Origin: JAAYAN01 sp964437215
GTDB lineage: Bacteria > Bacteroidota > Ignavibacteria > Ignavibacteriales > Melioribacteraceae
NCBI GenBank assembly: GCA_964437215.1
Contig: CAYTFZ010000059.1
Coordinates: 1-15,852 of the forward strand
DNA: 15,852 nucleotides
Direction: 5' to 3'
The stretch's first letter is position 1. The number at the start of each line of letters is the position of its first letter. Made by a program: the position numbers and the translations under genes. The notes under the pieces are model-generated. The model saw nothing but the letters and a program-made list of their open reading frames with translations, did not search any database and was not told where the DNA came from. This document shows positions 7,195 through 14,728 of the stretch, piece by piece.

Positions 7195-8649
7195 ATGGCA
7201 TTACTACCTTTATCAGAAGAACAGGTTCTTGACCGACTTAAACAAGAAAATCCTTGGTGGGCAACAGGTATGGTGGATGAGGATTATTCAAAGATGCAAA
7301 AACGCTTGTATTTTGATTTGTTTTATCCCCTTGTTGAGGATATTTCAATCAAGAGAGCTGTTATATTAATGGGACCCCGACGAGTTGGGAAGACAGTAAT
7401 GATTTATCACGCAATAGATTCATTATTATCAAGTGGAATTTCTCCGCATCAAATTGCATTTGTTTCTGTAGAGAACCCATTTTTCAACAAAATGCCATTA
7501 GAACATCTGTTCAAAACTTGTTTAAAAGCAACAGGTAAATCTGAACCAAAAGGCTGGTACGTTTTTTTTGATGAAATTCAATATTTAAAGGATTGGGAAG
7601 TTCATCTTAAAACATTGGTAGACAGTTATCCACATGTTAAATTTGTAGCCAGCGGTTCTGCTGCTGCTGCCCTTAAACTTAAAAGTAATGAAAGTGGTGC
7701 AGGCAGGTTTACTGATTTTATGTTACCACCTTTAACTTTTAATGAATATATTCATTTATTACAATTACAACACCTTATAATTCCTGCAAAAATAGAATGG
7801 GAAGGTAATGCTACCAGCTTTTTCGAATCTACAAATATTGCTTTATTGAATGAACATTTTCTTAAGTATATCAATTATGGTGGTTATCCGGAAATAATTT
7901 TTTCTGAAAAATTACAAGTCAATCCATCCCGATTTATAAAATCTGATATAATAGATAAAGTTCTTCTTAGAGACTTACCCAGTTTATATGGCATACAGGA
8001 TGTACAGGAATTAAATTCTCTTTTTACTAGTATAGCTTATAATTCCGGACAAGAATTTTCGCTTGAGGCATTAAGTCAATCATCTGGAGGGGTTGAAAAA
8101 AATACTATTAAAAAGTATATACAATATTTAGAAGCCGCCTTTTTAATTAAAATTGTTCACAGGATTGATAATAATGCTAAAAAATTTAGTCGGGCTAATT
8201 ATTTTAAAATATACTTGACAAATCCATCTTTGAGAAGCGCATTGTTTACTCCTTTACAGGCTACTGATAAATTGATGGGAGCAATGGTTGAAACTGCTAT
8301 TTATGCACAATGGTTGCAAAGAGAATGGTTTGAGCCTTGGTATGCCAGATGGACCTCCGGACGAGTTCAAGGAGAAGTTGATATGGTTGGATTGTCCCCT
8401 GAAAATTTTAAACCATTATGGGCATTGGAAATTAAGTGGAGTAATCGGTATTATGAAAATTCAGGTGAATTAAAATCATTAATGCACTTTTGTGAGAATA
8501 ATAACCTTAAGTCTGCGTTAGTAACCACTATTGATAAAAGTGGAAGCAAAGATTTGAAAGAGATGAAATTACATTTTTTACCATCAGCTTTGTATGCTTA
8601 TACAGTTGGGAAGAATGCAATTATGCAGAAACAAAAACGAAATATTTAA
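7195..8649 (+). CDS. AAA+ ATPase with DUF4143-type C-terminus
   Basis: This 484-aa protein belongs to the widespread AAA_14/DUF4143 ATPase group of unsettled function. It shows Walker A GPRRVGKT (60-67), Walker B WYVFFDEIQ (121-129), a sensor-like strand KFVASGSA (149-156), and a GRF-D-LPPLTF-EY segment (170-185) typical of the family. A short winged-helix-like stretch (about 275-320) precedes the DUF4143-like C-terminus. That region contains E366, EVD (394-396) and LEIKW (411-415), which fit the E-D-ExK pattern of PD-(D/E)XK nucleases. The ATG at 7195 is chosen over a TTG at 7171 because the latter is inside the predicted promoter. The gene is more AT-rich than the flanking housekeeping genes and stands alone with its own promoter, suggesting horizontal acquisition. 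It is probably cytoplasmic. Confidence 0.88.
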   Translation: MALLPLSEEQVLDRLKQENPWWATGMVDEDYSKMQKRLYFDLFYPLVEDISIKRAVILMGPRRVGKTVMIYHAIDSLLSSGISPHQIAFVSVENPFFNKMPLEHLFKTCLKATGKSEPKGWYVFFDEIQYLKDWEVHLKTLVDSYPHVKFVASGSAAAALKLKSNESGAGRFTDFMLPPLTFNEYIHLLQLQHLIIPAKIEWEGNATSFFESTNIALLNEHFLKYINYGGYPEIIFSEKLQVNPSRFIKSDIIDKVLLRDLPSLYGIQDVQELNSLFTSIAYNSGQEFSLEALSQSSGGVEKNTIKKYIQYLEAAFLIKIVHRIDNNAKKFSRANYFKIYLTNPSLRSALFTPLQATDKLMGAMVETAIYAQWLQREWFEPWYARWTSGRVQGEVDMVGLSPENFKPLWALEIKWSNRYYENSGELKSLMHFCENNNLKSALVTTIDKSGSKDLKEMKLHFLPSALYAYTVGKNAIMQKQKRNI

Positions 8650-8654
8650 AATAC

Positions 8655-8676
8655 ACAAGTTATAACAAACACTTGT
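8655..8676 (+). repeat. Inverted repeat after the ATPase gene
   Basis: ACAAGT (8655-8660) and ACTTGT (8671-8676) form a 6-bp stem around a 10-nt spacer, starting six bases after the stop codon. Only a short TT follows, so termination would be weak. A second small stem lies at 8707-8725 (AGCTAA / TTAGCT, 7-nt loop). Confidence 0.35.
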
Positions 8677-8771
8677 TTCGAGACTGATAACTATTTGGAT
8701 AAATACAGCTAACTGATAATTAGCTCAAATGGTTCTTACTATAATAATAACCAAAATAAAAGGCGGCGCAT

Positions 8772-9680
8772 ATGATTCGAATTACCTTATTTATACTTTT
8801 AATGATGGCGGGAATTTCAGCCCGCGGCAATTACAATCGCGAAACTTTGATTAGTTATGTCGATACTTATTTTAAAGCGCTTGTTGACAATAATCCGGCG
8901 GCAGTACCGCTGGCCAAAGATGTAAAAATCACTTTAAATGGGGATGTGAAACCAATCGCAGAAACATTCTGGGATGGGGCGGAAAGTATTGTTTTCCGTT
9001 TCGATATAGTAAATACACGCCTTGGAGATACTGGCACCGAAGCTGTAATTAAGAATTCCGACGGATCGAAAACAATGTATATGCTGCGTATGAAAATTCA
9101 GGATGAAAGCATTGTTGAGATTGAGACAATAAAATGCAATAAAGGTGAAGCTGACGGGCTTTGGGGTGTAGATAATCTCAATGAAGTTTCTCCGTCATAT
9201 CAACTTTCTATTCGCGAAGTCGAGCAGGATTCTTATTACGATTTAATTGGCACAGCAGAAAGTTATTGGCGTGCATTTCAGACTAATGGCTCTCCTGAAT
9301 ACAGGCCTGCCCGTTTATTGCCCGATTCAAGAAGATATGAAAACGGAATGCAGACAACCGGAATGGTTAAAGACGGTCAGTATGAATCCACGGCTAAAGG
9401 GTTTGACACAGGTTTCTTTAAGGAACGCAATATTTGGGATCGCCGGTATCCTGTTGTTGATGAAGAGCGCGGTGTGGTTTTATCAATAGTACGGTTTGGA
9501 ATTAAGGAAGGGATGAAAAGCAGAAGCGAGGCAACAACTCACAGCAGACTTGTAGCTGAATTTTTTGCAATCAAAGCTGGATGGATACAAGAGATACAGG
9601 CTGTTCTTGTTAACAGGACTGATGAACAGCCAACCAACTGGAAACCAGATTATGGTCCGGGTTGTGCAGAAAAAGAATAA
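8772..9680 (+). CDS. Secreted protein with two NTF2-like halves (possibly DUF8021-like)
   Basis: The 302-aa product has a plausible signal peptide (MIRITLFILLMMAGISARG, cleavage near 17-19). It appears to contain two related alpha+beta halves. Residues ~21-125 begin RETLISYVDTYFKALVDNNPA and residues ~150-290 contain ESYWRAFQTNG. Each starts with a helix leading to an aromatic-rich segment and ends in strands, as in SnoaL/NTF2-like folds. The second half carries RRYPVVDEERGVVLSIVRFG (224-243), which I associate from memory with DUF8021-type proteins. That name is tentative. No catalytic residues can be assigned. It is probably periplasmic or extracellular. The ATG at 8772 follows an AGGCGGCGCAT stretch. 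Composition is closer to the chromosome average than the AT-rich genes on either side. Confidence 0.7.
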   Translation: MIRITLFILLMMAGISARGNYNRETLISYVDTYFKALVDNNPAAVPLAKDVKITLNGDVKPIAETFWDGAESIVFRFDIVNTRLGDTGTEAVIKNSDGSKTMYMLRMKIQDESIVEIETIKCNKGEADGLWGVDNLNEVSPSYQLSIREVEQDSYYDLIGTAESYWRAFQTNGSPEYRPARLLPDSRRYENGMQTTGMVKDGQYESTAKGFDTGFFKERNIWDRRYPVVDEERGVVLSIVRFGIKEGMKSRSEATTHSRLVAEFFAIKAGWIQEIQAVLVNRTDEQPTNWKPDYGPGCAEKE

Positions 9681-9713
9681 CTGAGGAATTTTAGAGATTT
9701 ACACAATAACTTG

Positions 9714-9731
9714 TCCCGATGTAAATCGGGA
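9714..9731 (+). repeat. Short GC-rich hairpin (REP-like or terminator)
   Basis: TCCCGAT (9714-9720), loop GTAA, ATCGGGA (9725-9731): a perfect 7-bp stem with a tetraloop, 33 bp after the preceding stop codon. It is followed by TTACTAAAA and not by a clear T-run, so it could be a weak terminator, an mRNA-stabilising end or a dispersed palindromic repeat. Confidence 0.5.
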
Positions 9732-9794
9732 TTACTAAAAAATAAGTCGTTTGCAATGGCTGCAGCTGACTGACAATCATATAAACTGATAAAT

Positions 9795-10541
9795 TTGAAA
9801 ACTATTTTAAAATATTATTTTGACAGATGGTGGTTACCTCTGATTGTAGCATTTATTAGTGGATTATTTTTTGTATTCTCCACTTTTCTTGACTCAATGT
9901 TTGCTGAAAATGCAAGTTTTTACATTTTACTATTTGCTTGCATTGGACTTTTAATATCTTCGATATATCAATTATTGAAAAAGAGATGGATAAAAGGAAT
10001 AATAACAGGTTTTTGTTTCTTTGGTATTATAGCTGGATCATTTATTTACACAATTGTAACATTTTTTATTGAACAGTCTCAGCCCGACAAGTTTGCTGAT
10101 AATTTATATATTCCATCTAACATTAATATTGAAAATCCAATAGACTTGCCAAATATAGATAGTCGAAGACCTGATAGCTTGTTAATCGTGAAGAAATCAC
10201 AAATTGATTTTATTCTATATAATTCATTTCAACCAGGTTTATTTGAATATGATTTATGGATTGATAAAATTGAAAGTGGAAAAATTTATCTTAAAGCTTA
10301 TGAAATCACAAATAATTTTAGACTATCAGAAGATAGACTAAAAGAAAGAAGTTTTATACAGGTTTTTAATCAAACAGACAATTTCATAAGATTTGGTTCA
10401 CAAAATCATTTTACAATATATGAAGGGGACTGGGGCAAACCATATTCAGCTAGATTTGAAGTTTGGTTTATTCCGGCTAATGGTGAACAAGAAAGAAAAC
10501 TGATTGAAAAAAATTATAAGATTGAAGGTTGGATGAGATAA
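9795..10541 (+). CDS. Membrane protein with three N-terminal helices and a soluble C-terminal domain
   Basis: The 248-aa product has three hydrophobic segments at about 13-33, 42-61 and 66-92. A soluble domain of ~155 residues follows, rich in Asn, Ile and aromatic residues. Basic residues between TM2 and TM3 (LKKRWIKG) suggest that loop is cytoplasmic, which would put the C-terminal domain outside the cytoplasm. The C-terminal ending EKNYKIEGWMR and the segment PDKFADNLYIP resemble uncharacterised Bacteroidota membrane proteins that I recall, but no function is known to me. The start is TTG at 9795, directly after in-frame stops; the next Met (residue 35) would remove TM1, so TTG is preferred. 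The gene is strongly AT-rich compared with the flanking chromosome. Confidence 0.78.
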   Translation: MKTILKYYFDRWWLPLIVAFISGLFFVFSTFLDSMFAENASFYILLFACIGLLISSIYQLLKKRWIKGIITGFCFFGIIAGSFIYTIVTFFIEQSQPDKFADNLYIPSNINIENPIDLPNIDSRRPDSLLIVKKSQIDFILYNSFQPGLFEYDLWIDKIESGKIYLKAYEITNNFRLSEDRLKERSFIQVFNQTDNFIRFGSQNHFTIYEGDWGKPYSARFEVWFIPANGEQERKLIEKNYKIEGWMR

Positions 10542-10551
10542 ATGATATTTG
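10522..10551 (+). promoter_or_regulatory. Possible promoter for the pentapeptide gene
   Basis: TTG (10522-10524), 19 bp, then GATATTTG (10544-10551), one mismatch from TAnnTTTG. The predicted transcript would start near 10558, at the left foot of the 65-nt hairpin. The -33 part lies inside the end of the preceding gene. Confidence 0.35.
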
Positions 10552-10555
10552 CTAG

Positions 10556-10620
10556 ATGCACAATAGTGCGTGCGGGTTTTAGGGGTTTGCTAGTTCAATT
10601 CACAAACCCGCACTGTGCAT
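10556..10620 (+). repeat. 65-nt bulged hairpin upstream of the pentapeptide gene
   Basis: The left arm is ATGCACA (10556-10562), a 7-nt bulge (10563-10569), then GTGCGGGTTT (10570-10579). The right arm is AAACCCGCAC (10604-10613), then TGTGCAT (10614-10620). That gives 17 base pairs with a one-sided bulge and a 24-nt loop. A second GGGTTTG at 10583-10589 could pair with CAAACCC (10603-10609) instead, giving two alternative folds. AACTGCGGCCGTT (10621-10633), with a CGGCCG palindrome, follows. It is GC-rich in AT-rich surroundings. It could be a leader RNA structure, a recombination site or a dispersed repeat. Confidence 0.6.
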
Positions 10621-10668
10621 AACTGCGGCCGTTACCACAATTTATTAATTCACAAATAATGTCTAACT

Positions 10669-11250
10669 ATGCAATACGAATACTTCGATGAAAAGACTTT
10701 CAAAAAGACTGATTTCAAGGAAAGCCCATTGGAAAAAGGAGAGTATGAAAATTGCTCTTTTGAAAATTGCGATTTTTCAGATTTTAATCTTACAGAATAT
10801 AAGTTTATTGACTGTGAGTTTACGGGCTGTAACTTGAGTATGGCAAAGTTAGATATGACCGTTTTCAGAGACGCTGAATTTAAGGATTGCAAAATGCTCG
10901 GGCTTCATTTCGAAAACTGCAGCGAATTCGGACTTTCTTTCAGTTTCGAAAACTGTTTGCTAAACCATTCAATGTTCTTCAAAACAAAAATTAAAAAAAC
11001 AGTTTTTACTAATTGTGTTTTGCAGGAAACCGATTTTTCATTTGCCGATTTAACCGAAGCGATATTTGATAATTGCGATCTGGCAAGAGCTGCTTTTAAT
11101 AATACAATTTTAGAAAAAGCAGATTTCCGCACTTCGTTTAATTATTCAATCGACCCGGAACAAAACCGTATAAAAAAGGCAAAGTTCTCAGTCTCAGGAA
11201 TTCAAGGGCTTTTAGATAAGTACAACATAATAATTGATAATACAATTTAA
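10669..11250 (+). CDS. Pentapeptide-repeat protein (Qnr-like size and layout)
   Basis: The 193-aa product is built of A(D/N)LXX-type five-residue repeats, for example YENCSFENCDFSDFNLTEYKF and the run ETDFSFADLTEAIFDNCDLARAAF in pieces. These would fold as a right-handed square beta-helix. A break at CSEFGLSFSF (about 84-93) divides the helix in two, as the hinge does in Qnr and McbG proteins. The C-terminal GIQGLLDKYNIII helix resembles the dimerisation end of that group. Family members bind DNA gyrase as DNA mimics and some protect from quinolones or microcins, but most have no known role, so resistance is not claimed. It has no signal peptide and is probably cytoplasmic. The ATG at 10669 lies 48 bp after the 65-nt hairpin. 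Confidence 0.85.
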   Translation: MQYEYFDEKTFKKTDFKESPLEKGEYENCSFENCDFSDFNLTEYKFIDCEFTGCNLSMAKLDMTVFRDAEFKDCKMLGLHFENCSEFGLSFSFENCLLNHSMFFKTKIKKTVFTNCVLQETDFSFADLTEAIFDNCDLARAAFNNTILEKADFRTSFNYSIDPEQNRIKKAKFSVSGIQGLLDKYNIIIDNTI

Positions 11251-11533
11251 TGCATCAGCGAATGTGAAAACAAAACGGGAGAAAAATTGAAATTCTTATC
11301 GGAAAGGCGAACCCGAAATAATAATTCATTGAAAATCCTAGTAAAACAGGTGACCGCAGAATTTATTTTCATTCTGTAGATATGATTTTTTGAAGAAAAA
11401 AGTAAAAAAACTATTCAAGGTTCAGATTTCATCAAATCAATATTAATCTCGGTTTTCTTTGCCTTTAAACAAAAAAGTGTTTATTTTAAGCTTCAGTAAA
11501 AACCAATATTATTAACTATAAAAGTAAAAGATT
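11251..11533. other. Non-coding spacer before the glycosidase gene
   Basis: These 283 bp hold no credible gene. CAGAAT (11357-11362) and ATTCTG (11371-11376) form a weak 6-bp stem. CTTTG (11457-11461) followed after 20 bp by TATTTTAA (11482-11489) is a poor match to a Bacteroidota promoter. Nothing else is recognisable. Confidence 0.5.
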
Positions 11534-12541
11534 ATGGCAAATGAAAAAGAATTAGTACCCTTAACAGAACCTTTAGTAAAAAGTATTTACACCGCAGATC
11601 CTTCTGCTCACGTATTTGATGGCAAAATTTACATTTACCCTTCGCACGATATTGATGCGGGCATACCCGAAGACGATTTCGGCGGACATTTCGGAATGGA
11701 AGATTACCGCGTTCTTTCGATGAATACACCGGAAGACAAGGATGCAACTCTTCACGATGTTGCGTTGCACGTTAAAGATGTTCCGTGGGCAGAAAGACAA
11801 ATGTGGGCTCCCGATGCTGCTTATAAGAACGGAACTTATTATTTATATTTTCCTGCAAAAGCAAAAAACGGTGCTTTTTACATAGGTGTTGCTACAAGTA
11901 AAAATCCGGCAGGACCTTTCAAAGCTCAGCCCGAAGCAATTAAAGGCAGTTTCAGCATAGACCCTTGTTCGTTTGTTGACGACGACGGTAAAGCTTATCT
12001 ATATTTCGGCGGAATCTGGGGCGGACAGCTTCAGCGCTGGCAGACAGGCAAATTTATTGAAGATGTTAAATCTCCTTACGATTTGGAACCTGCCGACGAC
12101 AAGCCTGCTCTTTGCGGCAAGGTTGCACGCCTTACTGACGATATGCTTGAATTTGACGAAAAACCCCGTGATGTTGTAATTCTTGATGAAAACGGAAAAC
12201 CTCTTCTCGCAGGCGATCACAACCGCAGATATTTTGAAGCTCCATGGATGCACAAATACAACGGAAAATATTATTTTTCGTATTCAACAGGCGATACACA
12301 CAATATTTGCTATGCAATCGGCGATAATCCTTACGGTCCGTTTACTTATAAAGGAATATTGCTTAATCCGGTAATCGGATGGACAAATCACCATTCTGTC
12401 TGCGAATTTAAAGGCAAGTGGTACATTTTCTATCACGACAGTACTCTTTCCGGCGGCAGAACTCATTTGCGCTGTGTTAAAGTTGCCGAAATTAAATACA
12501 GACCTGACGGCACAATTGAACCTGTTACTGCTTACAAATAA
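11534..12541 (+). CDS. Glycoside hydrolase family 43 (beta-xylosidase / alpha-L-arabinofuranosidase type)
   Basis: This 335-aa five-bladed beta-propeller enzyme is predicted to hydrolyse arabinose- or xylose-containing oligosaccharides by an inverting mechanism. The three family 43 acidic residues are present: general base D22 in YTADPSAHVFDGK, pKa-modulating D143 in FSIDPCSFVDDDGK, and general acid E235 in YFEAPWMHKYNGKYYFSYS. TNHHSVCEFKGKWYIFYHD (284-302) provides the usual His region. Length equals a single catalytic domain with no carbohydrate-binding module. No signal peptide is visible, so it probably works in the cytoplasm on imported oligosaccharides, like Bacteroides Xsa-type enzymes. 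The substrate cannot be fixed by eye. No SusC/SusD or sugar-uptake gene is near, and a strong terminator follows, so it is monocistronic. Confidence 0.92.
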   Translation: MANEKELVPLTEPLVKSIYTADPSAHVFDGKIYIYPSHDIDAGIPEDDFGGHFGMEDYRVLSMNTPEDKDATLHDVALHVKDVPWAERQMWAPDAAYKNGTYYLYFPAKAKNGAFYIGVATSKNPAGPFKAQPEAIKGSFSIDPCSFVDDDGKAYLYFGGIWGGQLQRWQTGKFIEDVKSPYDLEPADDKPALCGKVARLTDDMLEFDEKPRDVVILDENGKPLLAGDHNRRYFEAPWMHKYNGKYYFSYSTGDTHNICYAIGDNPYGPFTYKGILLNPVIGWTNHHSVCEFKGKWYIFYHDSTLSGGRTHLRCVKVAEIKYRPDGTIEPVTAYK

Positions 12542-12567
12542 GATATTATGATTATCATTTAATTTTG

Positions 12568-12607
12568 AAACTCCGGTATAATAAAATTTTACCGGAGTTT
12601 TTGTTTT
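12568..12607 (+). terminator. Intrinsic terminator of the GH43 gene
   Basis: AAACTCCGGTA (12568-12578) pairs perfectly with TACCGGAGTTT (12590-12600) around an 11-nt loop, followed by TTGTTTT. This is the clearest terminator in the window, 27 bp after the stop codon. Confidence 0.9.
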
Positions 12608-12669
12608 AAATACTTTTAACTAATGAATTAAGATAATTTGCAGTGGATTTAATATTTCAGGATTAAAAA

Positions 12670-13740
12670 ATGACATCAGCAGATTTAGGATTTAACGAGA
12701 ATTTTGAAAAATTCAGAGACGAGAATAAACTTGTCGGTTTTACTATCGGGAGGGTTGCGTTAGAGCATAAGGAAAGATATATAGTAAAAACTGAAAACGG
12801 CGAAATTGAAGCGGAAATTACAGGGAATATGCGCTTTTCGGCACAAGGCAGAGAAGATTTTCCCGCAGTGGGGGACTGGGTTGCGCTTCAAGCATACGAT
12901 ACCGATTTCGGAATTATTCATAGAATATTCCCTCGTTTTTCTATTATTAAGCGTCAGGCTGTAGCAAAGTTTGGTGAAGTGCAGATTATAGCAGTCAATA
13001 TTGATTTTGCTTTTATCGTTCAAGCGGCGGACAGGGATTTTAATCTTAACAGAATTGAGCGCTATCTTACAATTTGTTATTCATCAAAAGTTAAACCAGT
13101 AATTATTCTTTCTAAAACAGATTTAATTAACCCGGCGGAAGCCGCGGAAATTAAGGAAAGGATTGCAGCCCGTGTAAATAATGTGCCGGTTTTTGCTTTA
13201 AGCAATATTACTAAAGAAGGTTGCGGCGAGCTTAAAAATATTATTGAAAAAGGAAAAACCTATTGTCTTCTTGGTTCTTCGGGCGTTGGAAAATCGACTT
13301 TGATTAATAATCTTGCTGGAAGTGAAATGCTGAAAACAGATGCGATAAGCGAGGTAACCAGCAAAGGCAGACATATTACAACCCGGAGGGAGCTTGTTGT
13401 TTTGGAAAACGGCGGAATACTGATTGATAACCCGGGAATGCGGGAAGTAGGGGTTGCAGATGTTTCGGAAGGGCTGGAAATCACTTTCGACAAAATATCC
13501 GAGCTTTCAGGAAATTGCCGTTTTGCCGATTGCACTCACACAAGCGAAACCGGCTGTGCTGTTCTTGAAGCTGTGGAAACAGGCGAAATATCTGAGGAAT
13601 CCTACAGTAATTATCTTAAAATGGAAAAAGAAAAGGCGTATTTCGAATCGACTTCAGCAGAAAGACGAAAAAAGGATAAAGATTTCGGGAAAATGCTGAA
13701 AAATTATAAAAAAGATATGAAGAAGAATAAATTTAAGTAA
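12670..13740 (+). CDS. rsgA: Ribosome small-subunit-dependent GTPase A (RsgA/YjeQ)
   Basis: This circularly permuted GTPase checks late 30S ribosomal subunit maturation. The 356-aa product has an N-terminal OB-fold (about 20-95, with FPAVGDWVAL). The GTPase motifs come in permuted order: G4 SKTD (148-151), G5-like ALSN (176-179), G1 GSSGVGKS (202-209), G2-region GRHITT (233-238) and G3 DNPGM (253-257). The C-terminal zinc knuckle has C283, C288, H290 and C296, followed by a basic helical tail. It is longer than the ~300-aa enzymes because of extra N-terminal residues and the tail, as in a known long subgroup, so it could be a paralogue of the main RsgA. AGGA (12659-12662) lies seven bases before the ATG. 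Its last 8 bp overlap the convergent deacetylase gene. Confidence 0.92.
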   Translation: MTSADLGFNENFEKFRDENKLVGFTIGRVALEHKERYIVKTENGEIEAEITGNMRFSAQGREDFPAVGDWVALQAYDTDFGIIHRIFPRFSIIKRQAVAKFGEVQIIAVNIDFAFIVQAADRDFNLNRIERYLTICYSSKVKPVIILSKTDLINPAEAAEIKERIAARVNNVPVFALSNITKEGCGELKNIIEKGKTYCLLGSSGVGKSTLINNLAGSEMLKTDAISEVTSKGRHITTRRELVVLENGGILIDNPGMREVGVADVSEGLEITFDKISELSGNCRFADCTHTSETGCAVLEAVETGEISEESYSNYLKMEKEKAYFESTSAERRKKDKDFGKMLKNYKKDMKKNKFK

Positions 13741-14680
13741 TCCTAACGCAATTATTCTTTAATAATTTTATTCCTTCCTTAAAAGTGTTGCAATGGACTT
13801 CGGTAATAATATTTATGTCCTGCGAATAACCGCCGCCCATTGTAACTGCAACAGGTATTTTACCGCTTAAACAATGCCGAAAAACCATCCTGTCGCGCAA
13901 AGCTGTTCCGTTTACCGAAAGGTTGAACCCGCCCCATTTATCGCTTTTAATAACGTCGGCACCTGCAATATAAAATGTAAAATCCGGTTTGAAACACTTT
14001 ATTATGCTGCTGAGATTTTTATCCAGTATTTCTAAATATTCGTTGTCGCCTGTCCCGTGTTCAAGTTCAATATCCAAATCCGATATTTCCTTTTTTGGCG
14101 GCCAGCTTTTAGCGCAGTGTATGCTGAAAGTAAAAACATTTTTATCGTTTTTAAAAATACATGCAGTGCCGTTTCCCTGGTGAACATCCAAATCGATAAT
14201 AAGAATTTTTTGTTTTATTTTTTGCGAAAGCAGATAATTTGCCGCAACAGCAACATCGTTAAAAATGCAAAAAGCTGCTCCTTTTCCGGAAAATGCGTGA
14301 TGCGTTCCTCCGGCGCAATTAAATGCAATCAGGTTTTCGGATGCCCACAAAGCTGCGTTTATAGTTCCTTGCGCAATTATAAATTCCCGTTTTATAAATT
14401 CCTCGGTTAAAGGAAAACCGATACGCCGGATTTCCTGCTCCGTAAGTTTTCTTTCAATTACCTTTTTTACATATTCCTTTGCGTGAGTAAGTTCAACTAT
14501 TTCGGGAGTTGCTGCATTTGGAGCAAAGATATTTTTCTTTGTTATAAGTCCTTCTGATAAAAGTTTTTCGGGTATCATTTTATATTTCATAATCGGGAAT
14601 TTATGACCATCGGGAAGCTTTGCAACATATTCTTCGGAATATGCTATTTTTATTTGATAATTTTGTTTATTCTGTTTCAT
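13733..14680 (-). CDS. Histone-deacetylase-superfamily amidohydrolase
   Basis: The 315-aa product is a zinc-dependent deacetylase-like enzyme; bacterial relatives act on acetylated polyamines, acetoin-linked proteins or other acetyl-amides. Visible active-site features are GGTHHAFSGKG (124-134, tandem His 127/128), IDLDVHQGNGT (162-172, zinc ligands D165 and H167), AGADVIKSDKWGG (239-251, third ligand D242) and MGGGYS (281-286, with catalytic-type Tyr285). All expected residues are present, so it should be active. Length is usual for a single-domain bacterial member. It lacks a signal peptide and is cytoplasmic. It is transcribed divergently from the GSCFA gene across a 48-bp gap and ends within rsgA by 8 bp. 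The substrate cannot be inferred from neighbours. Confidence 0.9.
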   Translation of the reverse strand: MKQNKQNYQIKIAYSEEYVAKLPDGHKFPIMKYKMIPEKLLSEGLITKKNIFAPNAATPEIVELTHAKEYVKKVIERKLTEQEIRRIGFPLTEEFIKREFIIAQGTINAALWASENLIAFNCAGGTHHAFSGKGAAFCIFNDVAVAANYLLSQKIKQKILIIDLDVHQGNGTACIFKNDKNVFTFSIHCAKSWPPKKEISDLDIELEHGTGDNEYLEILDKNLSSIIKCFKPDFTFYIAGADVIKSDKWGGFNLSVNGTALRDRMVFRHCLSGKIPVAVTMGGGYSQDINIITEVHCNTFKEGIKLLKNNCVRIT

Positions 14681-14728
14681 TAAATTTTGAAATTAAATAA
14701 TACCTTAAAGAAAAATAACTAAACAAAT
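14681..14728. promoter_or_regulatory. Short divergent promoter region
   Basis: Only 48 bp separate the deacetylase (-) and GSCFA (+) starts, so their promoters must overlap each other or the coding regions. TAATTTTG at 14658-14665, inside the deacetylase 5' end, matches TAnnTTTG for rightward transcription. No good leftward box is seen. Confidence 0.3.

Noticed and set aside
7195..8649. Toxin-antitoxin or complete defence module around the ATPase
   Set aside because: No partner gene overlaps or closely follows it; the next gene is 122 bp away and encodes an unrelated secreted protein.
10556..10640. Integron attC site
   Set aside because: The stem-loop looks similar in outline, but neither strand shows the RYYYAAC and GTTRRRY core pair at the two ends; the GTT here is followed by ACC. 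No integrase gene is present.
10669..11250. Quinolone-resistance gene qnr
   Set aside because: Only the general pentapeptide layout is shared; most such proteins have no resistance role, so the symbol is not given.
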